A stretch of 64,000 nucleotides of DNA, from the NCBI RefSeq assembly GCF_028368995.1, contig NZ_JAQNDL010000003.1, positions 2,604,001 through 2,668,000 of the forward strand, in the 5' to 3' direction. A program made the position numbers and the translations under genes. The DNA is from Nannocystis bainbridge. GTDB taxonomy: Bacteria > Myxococcota_A > Polyangia > Nannocystales > Nannocystaceae. Position 1 is the first letter of the stretch. The number at the start of each line of letters is the position of its first letter. Below are positions 36,209 to 47,652 of the stretch, piece by piece. The notes below the pieces were generated by a model. The model did no database searches and was not told where the DNA came from. It saw only the letters and a program-made list of their open reading frames with translations.

Positions 36209-37162
36209 ATGACCGCAACGACCTCCCATCCCTTCGAGACTGCCGGCGACCGCGAGCTGGTGATCACCCGCGTGTACGCAGCCCCGCGCGAGCTGGTGTT
36301 CAAGACCTGGACCGAGCCCCAGCACGTCGTGCGCTGGTGGGGCCCGCGCGGCTGCACCACCACGATCCAGGAGATGGACGTGCGCCCCGGCGGCGTGTGG
36401 CGCTACGTGATGCGCACGGCCGACGGCACCGACTGGACCAACCGGATCCGCTACCGCGAGGTCGTCGTGCCCGAGCGCCTCGTCTACGACCACGGCTCCG
36501 ACGTCGAAGACGACCCGAACGGATTCCACGTGATCACCGAGTTCCACGACCGCGGCCAGCAGACCGAGGTCGTGATGCGCATGCAGTTCGCCTCGGTCGA
36601 GGCGCGCGACCGGGCCGCCGGGTACGCCGGCGCCAATTCGACGTTCGACCGCCTGCACGAGCTGCTGGACGACCTCGCGGTCGAGTTCGTCGTGCGCCGC
36701 GAATTCGCGGCCCCGCGCGAGCTGGTCTACCGCGCCTTCACCGAGGCCGACCGGCTGGCGCGCTGGTGGGGCCCGAAGGGCTTCACGATGCAGACGCGCC
36801 GCCACGACCCCCGCCCCGGGGGGATCTACCACTACTCGATGCGCGCCGCCGACGGCCACGAGATGTGGGGCAAGATGAAGTACGTGGAGCTGACTCCGCC
36901 CGAGCGCCTGGTGTTCGTCAATTCGTTCGCCGACGGCGAGGGCAACATCATCGCGCCGCCGTTCGCCGACGACTGGCCGCAGGAGATCTTGCACACGATC
37001 ACGCTGACGGAACAGGACGGCAAGACGCTCGTGACGCTCCGCGGCCTGCCGATCCACGCGACGCCAGCCCAGCGCGCGACGTTCCTCGCGGGCCACGCTT
37101 CAATGCAAGGCGGCTACGGGTCGAGCCTCGACCAGCTCACCGAGCTGCTCGCGACCGAGTGA
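36209..37162 (+). CDS. Fusion of two AHSA1/SRPBCC domains
   Basis: 317 residues from ATG 36209 with AGGAG 7 bp upstream. Two homologous domains: residues about 15-155 and 160-310, each with (F/Y)-x-A-P-R-E-L-V-(F/Y)-x-(T/A)-(W/F)-T-E, RWWGP-(R/K)-G and RPGG-x-(W/Y). Most relatives are single-domain about 150 residues, so this is an in-frame tandem fusion. The family binds hydrophobic ligands in a helix-grip fold; function usually unknown. Likely co-regulated with the ArsR gene (inference). A 14-bp-family hairpin follows the stop. Confidence 0.9.
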   Translation: MTATTSHPFETAGDRELVITRVYAAPRELVFKTWTEPQHVVRWWGPRGCTTTIQEMDVRPGGVWRYVMRTADGTDWTNRIRYREVVVPERLVYDHGSDVEDDPNGFHVITEFHDRGQQTEVVMRMQFASVEARDRAAGYAGANSTFDRLHELLDDLAVEFVVRREFAAPRELVYRAFTEADRLARWWGPKGFTMQTRRHDPRPGGIYHYSMRAADGHEMWGKMKYVELTPPERLVFVNSFADGEGNIIAPPFADDWPQEILHTITLTEQDGKTLVTLRGLPIHATPAQRATFLAGHASMQGGYGSSLDQLTELLATE

Positions 37163-37171
37163 GTAATCTTC

Positions 37172-37207
37172 TTGTAAGGACATGTTTTGAAAGACATGTC
37201 CTTACAA
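37172..37207. terminator. 14-bp arm hairpin after the AHSA1 gene
   Basis: TTGTAAGGACATGT-tttgaaag-ACATGTCCTTACAA: 14-bp perfect arms and 8-base loop, the longest of the family. It lies 10 bp after the stop codon and 96 bp before the 3' end of the convergent kinase gene, so it could terminate both ways. Confidence 0.65.
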
Positions 37208-37303
37208 TCATATTACCGGAATTGCGCCGGATGATAGCCTGAAGACCGACATGTCCCTTGGAGCATGTTCATGAGAGCACCCTCGCAACCGGCGCTCTTG
37301 CCC

Positions 37304-40165
<2,862 letters not shown>

Positions 40166-40328
40166 AGCCTCGCCAGTGTCGCCCTCGCGGCCGTTCGCGA
40201 CAAGGTCCGCGCGTGCGTTCCGCGACCTCGGGCGTTCTCCTGCGAGGAACGCTGTGTCGCAGCGGACGGGCCCGCGAAGTCCGGGGCGAGGGCCCGGCGA
40301 CCTACGCGGACCCTGTTACACTGCTCGC

Positions 40329-42317
40329 GTGAATCCCCCTTCGGTCTTGACGGCGGACCTCCGTGGACGCCAGGTGAGGCGGCGCGCGCTCGCCGTCCTC
40401 CTGTTTATCCTGCTCGGCCTCGGCCTCGCGCTCGGTGACACGGTCGAGCCCGCTGGTCACGTGCTCGACGAGTCGGCGCTCATGCACGCGACCACCGCCT
40501 CGCCACCGCTCGAGGTCGCGGCCCCGCCGACGCTCGAGCAGCTGCAGGCCCGCATCGCCGCCGTGCTGAAGCGCGAGGGCGTGCCCGGCGTCGGCCTCGC
40601 CCTGGTCGACCGCGACGGCGTGCAGTGGGCCGGCGGCGTCGGCCTCGCCGACCGCGACCTCGGCGTCCCCGTCGGCCCCGACACCCAGTTTCGCGTCGCC
40701 TCGATCACCAAGAGCTTCGTCGCGCTCGGCGTCATGCGCCTGGTCGAGCAGGACCGCCTCGACCTCGACCAGCCGCTGCGCGAGCGCATGCCCGACATCG
40801 CGCTGACAAACGACTGGGACGCCTCCTCGCCGATCACCCTCGCGCACGCGCTCGAGCACACCGCCGGCTTCGACGAGATGCGCTTCAACGAGTACTGGAG
40901 CCCCGACGACGGCCCCGCCCCGCGCGACGCCCTCGCCATCAACCCGCACTCGCGCGTCGCTCGCTGGCGGCCGGGCAGCCGCGCGTCGTACTCGAACCCC
41001 GGCTACACGCTCGCCGGTCACGCCATCGAGCTCGCCACCGGCGAATCGTACGAGTCGTTCCTCGAGCGCGAGGTGCTGCGCCCGCTCGGCATGCCGACGG
41101 CCCGCTTTCGTCGCACCCGCGAATACGCCGACCGCCTCGCCACCGGCTATCACGGCATCGAGCGCGCCGCCACCTTCCAGCCGATCTACCACGCCCCGGC
41201 CGGCGCGCTGCTGGCCTCCCCGCGCGAGCTCGGGCAGCTGGTCCACTTCTGGCTGCGCCGCGGCGACCTCGGCGGCCCGGCGATCGTCGGCCCCGAGTCG
41301 CTCGCGCGCATCGAGCGGACCGGCACCCTGGCGTACCTCGGCACCGACACCAATTACGGCCTCGGCAATTACGGCGACGTGCTGCACGCGTCGCGCGGCC
41401 GCGGCCACGACGGCGGCCTGCCGGGCTTCCTCTCGAGCTACCGCTATTTCCCCGAGCTCGGGGTCGGCTACGTCATGCTGCTGAACAGCACGCATTCGCT
41501 GCCGGCATACCTCGAGATCCGCGCGCTGCTGTTCGCCTACCTCACCGGCGGTCGCGCCGTCCCGCCGCCGCCGCCGCCGCTCGCGCCCGACCCGAAGGCG
41601 ATCGCGGCGCTCACCGGCTATTACGGGTACGCCAACCCGCGCGTGCAGCTGTTCGGCTTCCTCGAGCGGGCGATGATCGGCATCTCCGTGCGCCCCGACC
41701 CCGCCGGCGTCGACCTCGAGATGCTGACCGGCGGCCGCGTGCAGATGGTCCCGACCGGTGACGGCGGCTTCCGTCACTGGCGCGAGGGCGGCACCAGCAT
41801 CCGCCTCACCCGCGGCGACGACGACCGGAAGATCCTCTTCGGCGGCCTCGCCTACTTCGAGGAGGGCTCGTACGCGTGGGCCCGCGCGCGCCTGCTGGCG
41901 CTCGCAGCGGCCAACTTCCTGACCCAGCTCGCCCCGCTGTGGGCGCTCGGGTGGGCGCTGTGGGCCGCGTTCCGCCGCCTGCGCGGCCGCGCGATCGCCA
42001 GCGGCGAGTTCGCGCTGCACGCCTGGCCCGCCGCGGCCGGGCTGACGTGGGTCGCGCTGCCGCTGCTGTTCATGCACATGGCCCGCGCCGAGGCCTACAC
42101 CACCGCCAACCCGCTGAGCGTCGGGCTCTGCCTCGGCACCCTGGTGTTCGCCGCCTGCTCGGCCGCCGCTGTGGCCGAGGTCGTGCGCGCCGGGGTGGCG
42201 CGCACGGTGCCGCTGTCCGTGCGGCTGGTCCCGAGCGCCGCCGCGCTCGCCAGCTTCGGCATGACCCTCTACTTGATGTTCCACGGCATCATCGGCGTGC
42301 GCCTGTGGGCGTGGTGA
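40329..42317 (+). CDS. Serine hydrolase of the class C beta-lactamase/esterase family with C-terminal membrane helices
   Basis: 662 residues from GTG 40329; TACACT ends exactly 6 bp upstream (leaderless). An N-terminal hydrophobic segment (residues 20-36) should export the enzyme. Catalytic motifs: SITKS near residue 125 (SxxK), YSNPGY near 220 (YxN) and HDGGLPGF near 360 (the HxG/KTG position). A Pro-rich linker and small beta region follow, then four to five membrane helices (about 515-660). These proteins hydrolyse or transfer small esters or peptides; resistance to antibiotics should not be inferred. Divergent from the kinase gene. Confidence 0.88.
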   Translation: MNPPSVLTADLRGRQVRRRALAVLLFILLGLGLALGDTVEPAGHVLDESALMHATTASPPLEVAAPPTLEQLQARIAAVLKREGVPGVGLALVDRDGVQWAGGVGLADRDLGVPVGPDTQFRVASITKSFVALGVMRLVEQDRLDLDQPLRERMPDIALTNDWDASSPITLAHALEHTAGFDEMRFNEYWSPDDGPAPRDALAINPHSRVARWRPGSRASYSNPGYTLAGHAIELATGESYESFLEREVLRPLGMPTARFRRTREYADRLATGYHGIERAATFQPIYHAPAGALLASPRELGQLVHFWLRRGDLGGPAIVGPESLARIERTGTLAYLGTDTNYGLGNYGDVLHASRGRGHDGGLPGFLSSYRYFPELGVGYVMLLNSTHSLPAYLEIRALLFAYLTGGRAVPPPPPPLAPDPKAIAALTGYYGYANPRVQLFGFLERAMIGISVRPDPAGVDLEMLTGGRVQMVPTGDGGFRHWREGGTSIRLTRGDDDRKILFGGLAYFEEGSYAWARARLLALAAANFLTQLAPLWALGWALWAAFRRLRGRAIASGEFALHAWPAAAGLTWVALPLLFMHMARAEAYTTANPLSVGLCLGTLVFAACSAAAVAEVVRAGVARTVPLSVRLVPSAAALASFGMTLYLMFHGIIGVRLWAW

Positions 42318-42390
42318 CCGCGAACGGCGGCGCGGGCCTGCTCGAGCGAGCAAGCGCCGCGCCGCCGCGGTGGTGACAGTCGGCTGTCGC

Positions 42391-43200
42391 TCAGTTGCAG
42401 AGCTGATTGCGGGGGATGCAGCCCTCTTCCTCGCCGCAATGGCAATCGTAGTTGCCCTGGCACGGGCCGCAGGTGGGCTCCTCGGGCGGGGCGCAGTAGC
42501 CCTTGATGTCGTTGATCTTCCAGGTCGAGTAGTAGTTGCTGGCCGCGTACGCGTACGACTGGCAGGCCGACGACGCGCTGGAGAGGGTCGAGGTCGAGCC
42601 GCAGCCGACCGAGAGGCCGGTCTTCGGGCCGCAGCTATGGGTCGTGGTGATCACGCCGCAGGTCGCGTAAGTGTACGTATTGATCGTCTCGGTGATCGCG
42701 TTGCAGGCGTTGTTGTACGTCACGCCCGCGTTGGCCTGGACCGCGTTGCAGGTGCTCGGGCCGGCCAGGGCCGTGTGCGTCAGCTGGGCCTGACAGCGGA
42801 ACGACTCGGCGCTGGGCGCCGCGATCTCCTTGTTCTCGATCTCGACGATGAGGGCGCGGATCTCCGCCAGCTGCCCCGGCGAGGTCTCGCTGCCCGGGAC
42901 CTCCGCCGCGATCGCCAGGTGCTCCTCCGCCGCGTACAGGCTGGCCAGCCCGTGCAGCTTGCCCGGCTCGCCGACGCCGACGAACTCCTCCTGGCCGTCG
43001 GCGCCGATCCGGCTCCACAGGCCTTTGTCTTGCTCGACCCAGCCGTCGCCGAGGCCCAGCTCCGCGGGCGTGAGCAGCGTCGGCTGCGACTCCGGGGTGG
43101 CGCCGTCGTCACCGGGGGCGTCGCAGGCGGACAGCGTGAGCGCCGAGGCGGCGGCGCAGAGGAACGAGAGGGCGAAGAAGTTACGGATGTGCTTGTGCAT
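42391..43200 (-). CDS. Cys-rich lipoprotein
   Basis: 269 residues from ATG 43200 with GAGG 7 bp before it. Lipobox LSAC, Cys at residue 26. Mature part starts with acidic linker, then LLTPAELGLGDGWVEQDKGLWSRIGADGQEEFVGVGEPGKLHGL. About eight further Cys in the second half, ending CGPCQGNYDCHCGEEEGCIPRNQLC, a small knot-like tail. Not recognised. Secreted, outer-membrane-anchored (inference). Confidence 0.7.
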   Translation of the reverse strand: MHKHIRNFFALSFLCAAASALTLSACDAPGDDGATPESQPTLLTPAELGLGDGWVEQDKGLWSRIGADGQEEFVGVGEPGKLHGLASLYAAEEHLAIAAEVPGSETSPGQLAEIRALIVEIENKEIAAPSAESFRCQAQLTHTALAGPSTCNAVQANAGVTYNNACNAITETINTYTYATCGVITTTHSCGPKTGLSVGCGSTSTLSSASSACQSYAYAASNYYSTWKINDIKGYCAPPEEPTCGPCQGNYDCHCGEEEGCIPRNQLCN

Positions 43201-43501
43201 GGTGACCTCGATACAAAAACGTGGGCTGTGAATGCGCTGGTTCGGGCGCACGAGGGCCCGACGTCCGACCGCAAGGGTCGGGCGGGAGCGACGGACGCCA
43301 TGCGTCGTCGCGGGCCTCGTGCGTGCCGGGCGGAGAGCGTCCGGCTTCATGAAGGGGTTGCTCGGGCGCGCCGGTTCCTGACACCCGCCTCGCGAATATT
43401 TTCAGGTCCGCCGCGACGGCGCGGATTCGGGCCGGGCGCCCCCGGCCCTTCGGCGAGTCCGACGGCGGTGGGATGGCCAGGCCTGTCCGGGCGCCCATGC
43501 A

Positions 43502-43546
43502 CGAGATGTCCCTTCGGACATTTTACATGGCCTTCAGGACATCTCG
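43502..43546. repeat. Nested 14-bp-family hairpins in an intergenic gap
   Basis: CGAGATGTCC (43502-43511) pairs with GGACATCTCG (43537-43546), and inside it TGTCC-cttc-GGACA can form. The 431-bp gap 43201-43631 holds no gene; it also contains the terminator below. Confidence 0.6.
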
Positions 43547-43570
43547 CTGGATCATCCACGAGCCCCGAAT

Positions 43571-43617
43571 GTTAAAACGAAGCGCGGCGCCGACGGTTCA
43601 CCCGTCGCCGCCGCGCC
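43571..43617 (-). terminator. Intrinsic terminator of the choice-of-anchor lipoprotein gene
   Basis: On the minus strand a GC-rich hairpin of about 13 bp with one mismatch (43617-43582) is followed by TTCGTTTTAAC. It lies about 15 bp after the stop at 43632. Confidence 0.6.
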
Positions 43618-43631
43618 TCGTCGAGCTCAGC

Positions 43632-44954
43632 TCACTGCGGGATGACGCCGCAGCTGTCGACCTCGTTCGGCACGCAGCCGGCGCAGTCCCAGCGGAACTT
43701 GTCGATCACGCCGACCGTGTCCCACACCGTGTCGCCGAGGTCGAACACCGAGATGGCGAGCGTGAAGCTCTCGCCCGGCTTGGCGGAGCCCTTGGCGGTG
43801 TACCAGCCGGTCGCGGCGCCCTCGCCGTCGCCGGGGAAGCCGGTGCCGGCGAGCAGCGGGTCGCCGGGCAGGATCGTCATGTACGGGTCGAGCGCGGTGA
43901 CCGTCAGCGGCTGCTCGTCGATGAAGGTGACGTTGCCGGTGAAGGTCTCGCTGGTCGACCACACGATCAGCATGTCGTTGACCGACGCGCCGACGAAGTT
44001 CGGCCACTCCTCGGTGAAGTAGACGAAGTCGAGCAGGTAGCCGTGGGTGCCCTGCGGGACCTGGAGGTCGAACGACATGTAGAACACGTCGTGAGCGACG
44101 CCAGCGCCGATCCCGTTCCACTGGTTGGCGATCGTGTCGGAGCAGTCGTGGACGCCGTCGCAGTTCATGAACGGGGTCCCGCCGGCGCCGTTGTTGCTGC
44201 CCACCTCGTGGTGCATGACGCCCGGGAGCTGCATCAGGTTGTCGGGGTTGCCGTTCCCCTGGCTGTCCTGGTTGTTCTGCTCGACCAGGCCGCCGTCGGC
44301 CTCGAGGTTCGGGAACGTGCCCGAGCCGATCACGAGGAACCGCGAGCCCTCCTTCGGCGCCCACGCCCACTGGTTCGGGTCCATCGGATCCTTGGCGGTC
44401 CCGAAGTGGGTGGCGACGCGGTAGCTGCTGGTGTCCGGCGCCATGATCACGGGGTTGGTGATCGGGATCGCGGCCGCGGGGTTGTCCGAGCAGTTGAGGC
44501 CGATCGCCTTGAAGATGTCGTCGCCGGCCTCATCACATGGCGGCTGGGTCGCCGGCGCCTGACAATCGTCGCTGCCGCCGGTGGTGTCGTTGCCGGTGGT
44601 GGTGTCGTCGGTCGTCGACGAGGTGCCGTCGGTCGTCGTCGTATCGTCGGTCGTCGCCGAGGTGTCGTCGCTCGTCGCGGCCTCGGTCGTCGAGCCGGTC
44701 CCGGTCGCGTCGGCGGTCGTGCTGGTCGCCGGCTCGGTGGCCGACTCCGAGTCGCTCATCGTGCCCGACGGGTCGCCGGTGGTGCCGGTGGAGGTCGGCT
44801 CGTCGACGCCGGTGGTCGACACGCCCGGACCGCTCGGGTTCAGCGTCGCCGTGATGTTCGCGGTGTCCGAGCTCGAGGCGTCGCCGTCGTCACCGCAAGC
44901 GGCGAGGGAGAGGGACAGGCAAGCGGAGAGGGTAATGCTTCGTGTAGGGAGCAT
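43632..44954 (-). CDS. Choice-of-anchor-L-like lipoprotein
   Basis: 440 residues from ATG 44954 (MLPTRSITLSACLSLSLAAC; lipidation Cys 20). Residues 25-135 are almost only Thr, Ser, Asp and Gly, a surface linker. The rest matches the choice-of-anchor L pattern, with DDIFKAIGLNC, PVIMAPDTSSYRVATHFGTA, and VFYMSFDLQVPQGTHGYLLDFVYFTEEWPNFVGASVNDMLIVWSTSE, typical of large secreted adhesin-like proteins. It is predicted to be surface-exposed. It ends in Cys-containing WDCAGCVPNEVDSCGV. Confidence 0.78.
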   Translation of the reverse strand: MLPTRSITLSACLSLSLAACGDDGDASSSDTANITATLNPSGPGVSTTGVDEPTSTGTTGDPSGTMSDSESATEPATSTTADATGTGSTTEAATSDDTSATTDDTTTTDGTSSTTDDTTTGNDTTGGSDDCQAPATQPPCDEAGDDIFKAIGLNCSDNPAAAIPITNPVIMAPDTSSYRVATHFGTAKDPMDPNQWAWAPKEGSRFLVIGSGTFPNLEADGGLVEQNNQDSQGNGNPDNLMQLPGVMHHEVGSNNGAGGTPFMNCDGVHDCSDTIANQWNGIGAGVAHDVFYMSFDLQVPQGTHGYLLDFVYFTEEWPNFVGASVNDMLIVWSTSETFTGNVTFIDEQPLTVTALDPYMTILPGDPLLAGTGFPGDGEGAATGWYTAKGSAKPGESFTLAISVFDLGDTVWDTVGVIDKFRWDCAGCVPNEVDSCGVIPQ

Positions 44955-45222
44955 GTGGGTATCGTGGCCGTCTCGCGCGCGCTCGCCGTTCGTCACGAAC
45001 GGCCGGCGAGATCGACGGGCCACCTTAGCCCGCTTCGCGGCCAACGATCTCTCGGGTTCGCAAGCTTCGCGGCGACGAGGCGGGGGCATCTCCCTGGGCG
45101 ATGCCCTGCCCGCGACGAGGCGAGTGACTTTGCCAACTGCACGGCGCGCACCGCTCGCTGCATGGACCCAGCGAGCGATGTCCTGGAGCGCAGCCGCGGC
45201 TGCGAGTCACATGTCCCTCGGG

Positions 45223-46407
45223 TCAGGTGAGGCGGAGCGAGCCGGTCGGCGAGCGAGCCCCGGGCGGCACGCTGGCGACGCGGTCCGAGTAGCGGCGTTG
45301 CGGACGCAGCGCCACCAGCACCCGCGCATCGGGCGACGGCGTGTCCTGCCCCGGCGCGAGCACCCCGAGCTGCTGCAAAGCCTCGCGCTGGATCAGCACC
45401 TGCGTCGGCGGCGAGCCAGGCGGCGTGTCGCTGGCGAACACGGCCTGCGCCGGGGTCCAGACCGCACGGAAGTGCGGCGCGCGGCCCTGGACCACGGCGA
45501 CGATGCCGGGCTGAGCCGACGCGTCGGGCTCGCCGACCACCGGCGCGTAGCCCTGCGTGTCGCGGACGATCGTCACCTGGTCGGTGTCGGCCTCGTAGTG
45601 CGGGCCGCCGTCGAACGGGTCGACGCGGCCGCTGTACTGGAAGCCGATGCTCTCGAGCAGCCGCTTGGCTCCGACAGTGTTGGGGCCGACCTGACCGACG
45701 ATGTCCTGCACGCCCTCGGGCAGCAAGCACGCGTGGATCGGCATGGTCGGGAACAGCCGCCAGATGAACTCTTTGTTGAAGCGGCTCAGGCGGTCGGCCT
45801 CGTGATAGGTGAGGCCGGTGAACTTGTGGCCGAGCGCGTCCCACAGCGGCGAGCGCGTGGTGCCACCTGGCCCTTGGACCAGGGGCGGCAGCAGCTCGGC
45901 GAGCAGGCGATCGCGGAACCACCCGCGGTGGCTCGAGATGAACACGAAGCGCGCCAGCGACAGCAGGCGGCCGAGCTTCTCCGGGTGGTGGCGCAGCTCG
46001 GGGCGCAGCACCAGGCCGCCGAGCTCGGTCGGACCGTCGTAGGTCTGGCCGAGGTACAGCATCGTGTGCGTCATGTGGACGTCGTGCACCTCGGAGTTCG
46101 GGGTGACGCGGAGGTCGGCGTAGCGCTCCTCGTGCATGACGCGGAAGAACACGTGCGGCTCGTCGGTGTCGCCGTGCTGGGCGTGGATCATCGAAGTGCC
46201 GACGACCTGGCCGTCGTCGCCCTCGAGCACGAACAGGAAGCGGCGGGTCGGGTCGAAGTCGGGGCTGCCGCGGAACGAGGCCAACGAGCGCTGGAGGAGC
46301 TCGTGGATGTAGGGCCGCTCGGGCGGCAGATTGAGGCTGTTGAGGTGGCGCGCGAGCTCGAAGATCGCGTCTTCGTCGCTCATTGCTGCCTCGCGGAACA
46401 GGAACAT
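45223..46407 (-). CDS. Arginine N-succinyltransferase-like acyltransferase (AstA family)
   Basis: 394 residues from ATG 46407, preceded by GGAAGGTG. Begins FLFREAAMSDEDAIFELARHLNSLNLPPERPYIHELLQRSLASF and continues RFLFVLEGDDGQVVGTSMIHAQHG, LYLGQTYDGPTELGGLVLRPELR and SPLWDALGHKFTGLTYHEADRLSRFNKEFI, all AstA-like. AstA transfers succinyl from succinyl-CoA to arginine in the AST catabolic pathway. No astB-E gene is within the window, so it is an orphan here or a paralogue with another amine substrate. About 50 residues longer than typical AstA at the C-terminus. Confidence 0.85.
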   Translation of the reverse strand: MFLFREAAMSDEDAIFELARHLNSLNLPPERPYIHELLQRSLASFRGSPDFDPTRRFLFVLEGDDGQVVGTSMIHAQHGDTDEPHVFFRVMHEERYADLRVTPNSEVHDVHMTHTMLYLGQTYDGPTELGGLVLRPELRHHPEKLGRLLSLARFVFISSHRGWFRDRLLAELLPPLVQGPGGTTRSPLWDALGHKFTGLTYHEADRLSRFNKEFIWRLFPTMPIHACLLPEGVQDIVGQVGPNTVGAKRLLESIGFQYSGRVDPFDGGPHYEADTDQVTIVRDTQGYAPVVGEPDASAQPGIVAVVQGRAPHFRAVWTPAQAVFASDTPPGSPPTQVLIQREALQQLGVLAPGQDTPSPDARVLVALRPQRRYSDRVASVPPGARSPTGSLRLT

Positions 46408-46539
46408 CGGGGCACCTTCCAGGGCTCGATCGAGCGCGTCCGATGCCGCTCCGAATCGCCGCTGGCCGCCTCTAGTGTGGCACCGGGGCACGCACGCGGG
46501 CGCTCGCAGTGCGAGCCCTCACTGCGTCCGGCACTCACA

Positions 46540-47580
46540 TCACGGCTCGCGCAACACCGTGACCTTGTCGCCGACGATCTCGAGCGCCTCGGGGTGTCCG
46601 CCGTAGTAGGCCGCCATGCCGACGTCGATGCACCACACCGCGCCGTCGCAGGCCGTCATCACGCCCTCCTTGTGCACGGTGTGACCGACGACCAGTCGCT
46701 TGGCCGGCACCGCGGCGAGCGTCTCGCGCAGCACCTCGCACTCGGCCGGCTTGGGCTCGAGGCAGTAGCGACGCACCCAGACCGGGCTCTCGTCGTCTTG
46801 CAGGAGCTCGGGGGAGATCTCCCCGTCACCGCGGAGCCAGCGCTGGACCTCGTCGTTGATCGTGTCGAGGCCGCGACGCACGTGCTGCGGCAGCAGGCCG
46901 CCGTGGGTGAACACGGTTTCGCCGATGACGAGCACGACCGGCCGTTGCGCCAGCTTGCGCGCCCACGGCCCGCCGGGCGCGAACGCGAGCCAGCGGCCGC
47001 GCATGGGCTCGGGCACGCGGGCGGCGCGCGGGTCGGCGAGGTCGACGCCGGGCTCGCGCTCGAAGTCGAGGAAGCCGCCCGCGGTCACGTAGCGCAGGTC
47101 GCCGGCCGCGTTCATCAGCTCGTGATTGCCGTTCAACACGTGCAAAGCGCCGCCGGCCTCCCTGGCCTCGCCCTGCAGGCGCTCGAGCAGCTCGAGGATC
47201 TTGCGCTCGCCGTCGCCGCGGTCGAGCTGGTCGCCGGTCTGCACGACCACCAGATCCTTGCCGATCCACCGATCTTGGGGGTCGATCGCCCCGGCCAGCC
47301 GCAGCGCCGCGCGCGTCGCCTCGAAGTCGCCGTGCACGTCGCCGAGCGCGACCAGCCGCGGCGGCGCGGGCAACCGCGTGGTCGTCGGCGCGGCGGCGGG
47401 CGCGGCGGTCGTGGTCGGCGCCGACGGAGCAGCGTTCTCCGCGGTCGCCGCCGGGCGCGATGCCTGCTGCGCGCTCGCGGGTTTACGCGCCGAGTCGCAC
47501 GCCGCGGAGGCCCACGCCCCGACCGCCAGGATCGCCCCGCACAGGGCAGTACGCGTCGCTCGCCGCGGGTCCTCACGCAT
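46540..47580 (-). CDS. Exported calcineurin-like metallophosphatase
   Basis: 346 residues from ATG 47580; TAGGCT ends 8 bp upstream. Lipoprotein-type leader ending SAAC (Cys 28), then a Thr/Ala/Pro linker. Metal motifs: ALGDVHGDF near residue 77, QTGDQLDRGDGE near 114, NGNHELMN near 148, VFTHGG near 224 and VVGHTVHKEG near 298, i.e. GDxHG-GDxxDRG-GNHE. Resembles Shewanella-like protein phosphatases/bacterial PPP-type enzymes. Expected outside the cytoplasm. Divergent from the HD-GYP gene. Confidence 0.88.
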   Translation of the reverse strand: MREDPRRATRTALCGAILAVGAWASAACDSARKPASAQQASRPAATAENAAPSAPTTTAAPAAAPTTTRLPAPPRLVALGDVHGDFEATRAALRLAGAIDPQDRWIGKDLVVVQTGDQLDRGDGERKILELLERLQGEAREAGGALHVLNGNHELMNAAGDLRYVTAGGFLDFEREPGVDLADPRAARVPEPMRGRWLAFAPGGPWARKLAQRPVVLVIGETVFTHGGLLPQHVRRGLDTINDEVQRWLRGDGEISPELLQDDESPVWVRRYCLEPKPAECEVLRETLAAVPAKRLVVGHTVHKEGVMTACDGAVWCIDVGMAAYYGGHPEALEIVGDKVTVLREP

Positions 47581-47652
47581 GGACCGGGAGCCTACCACGA
47601 CGCGCGGATCCGCGGGCCCCGCGGGCGCCGCGATCCGCGGTAACGTCGGACC

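Noticed and set aside
40329..42317. Beta-lactam resistance gene
   Set aside because: SxxK/YxN/HxG motifs are shared by esterases and peptidases; the membrane C-terminus is not that of a class C beta-lactamase.
45223..46407. Arginine succinyltransferase pathway operon
   Set aside because: No astB, astC, astD or astE gene adjoins; only the AstA-like gene can be supported.
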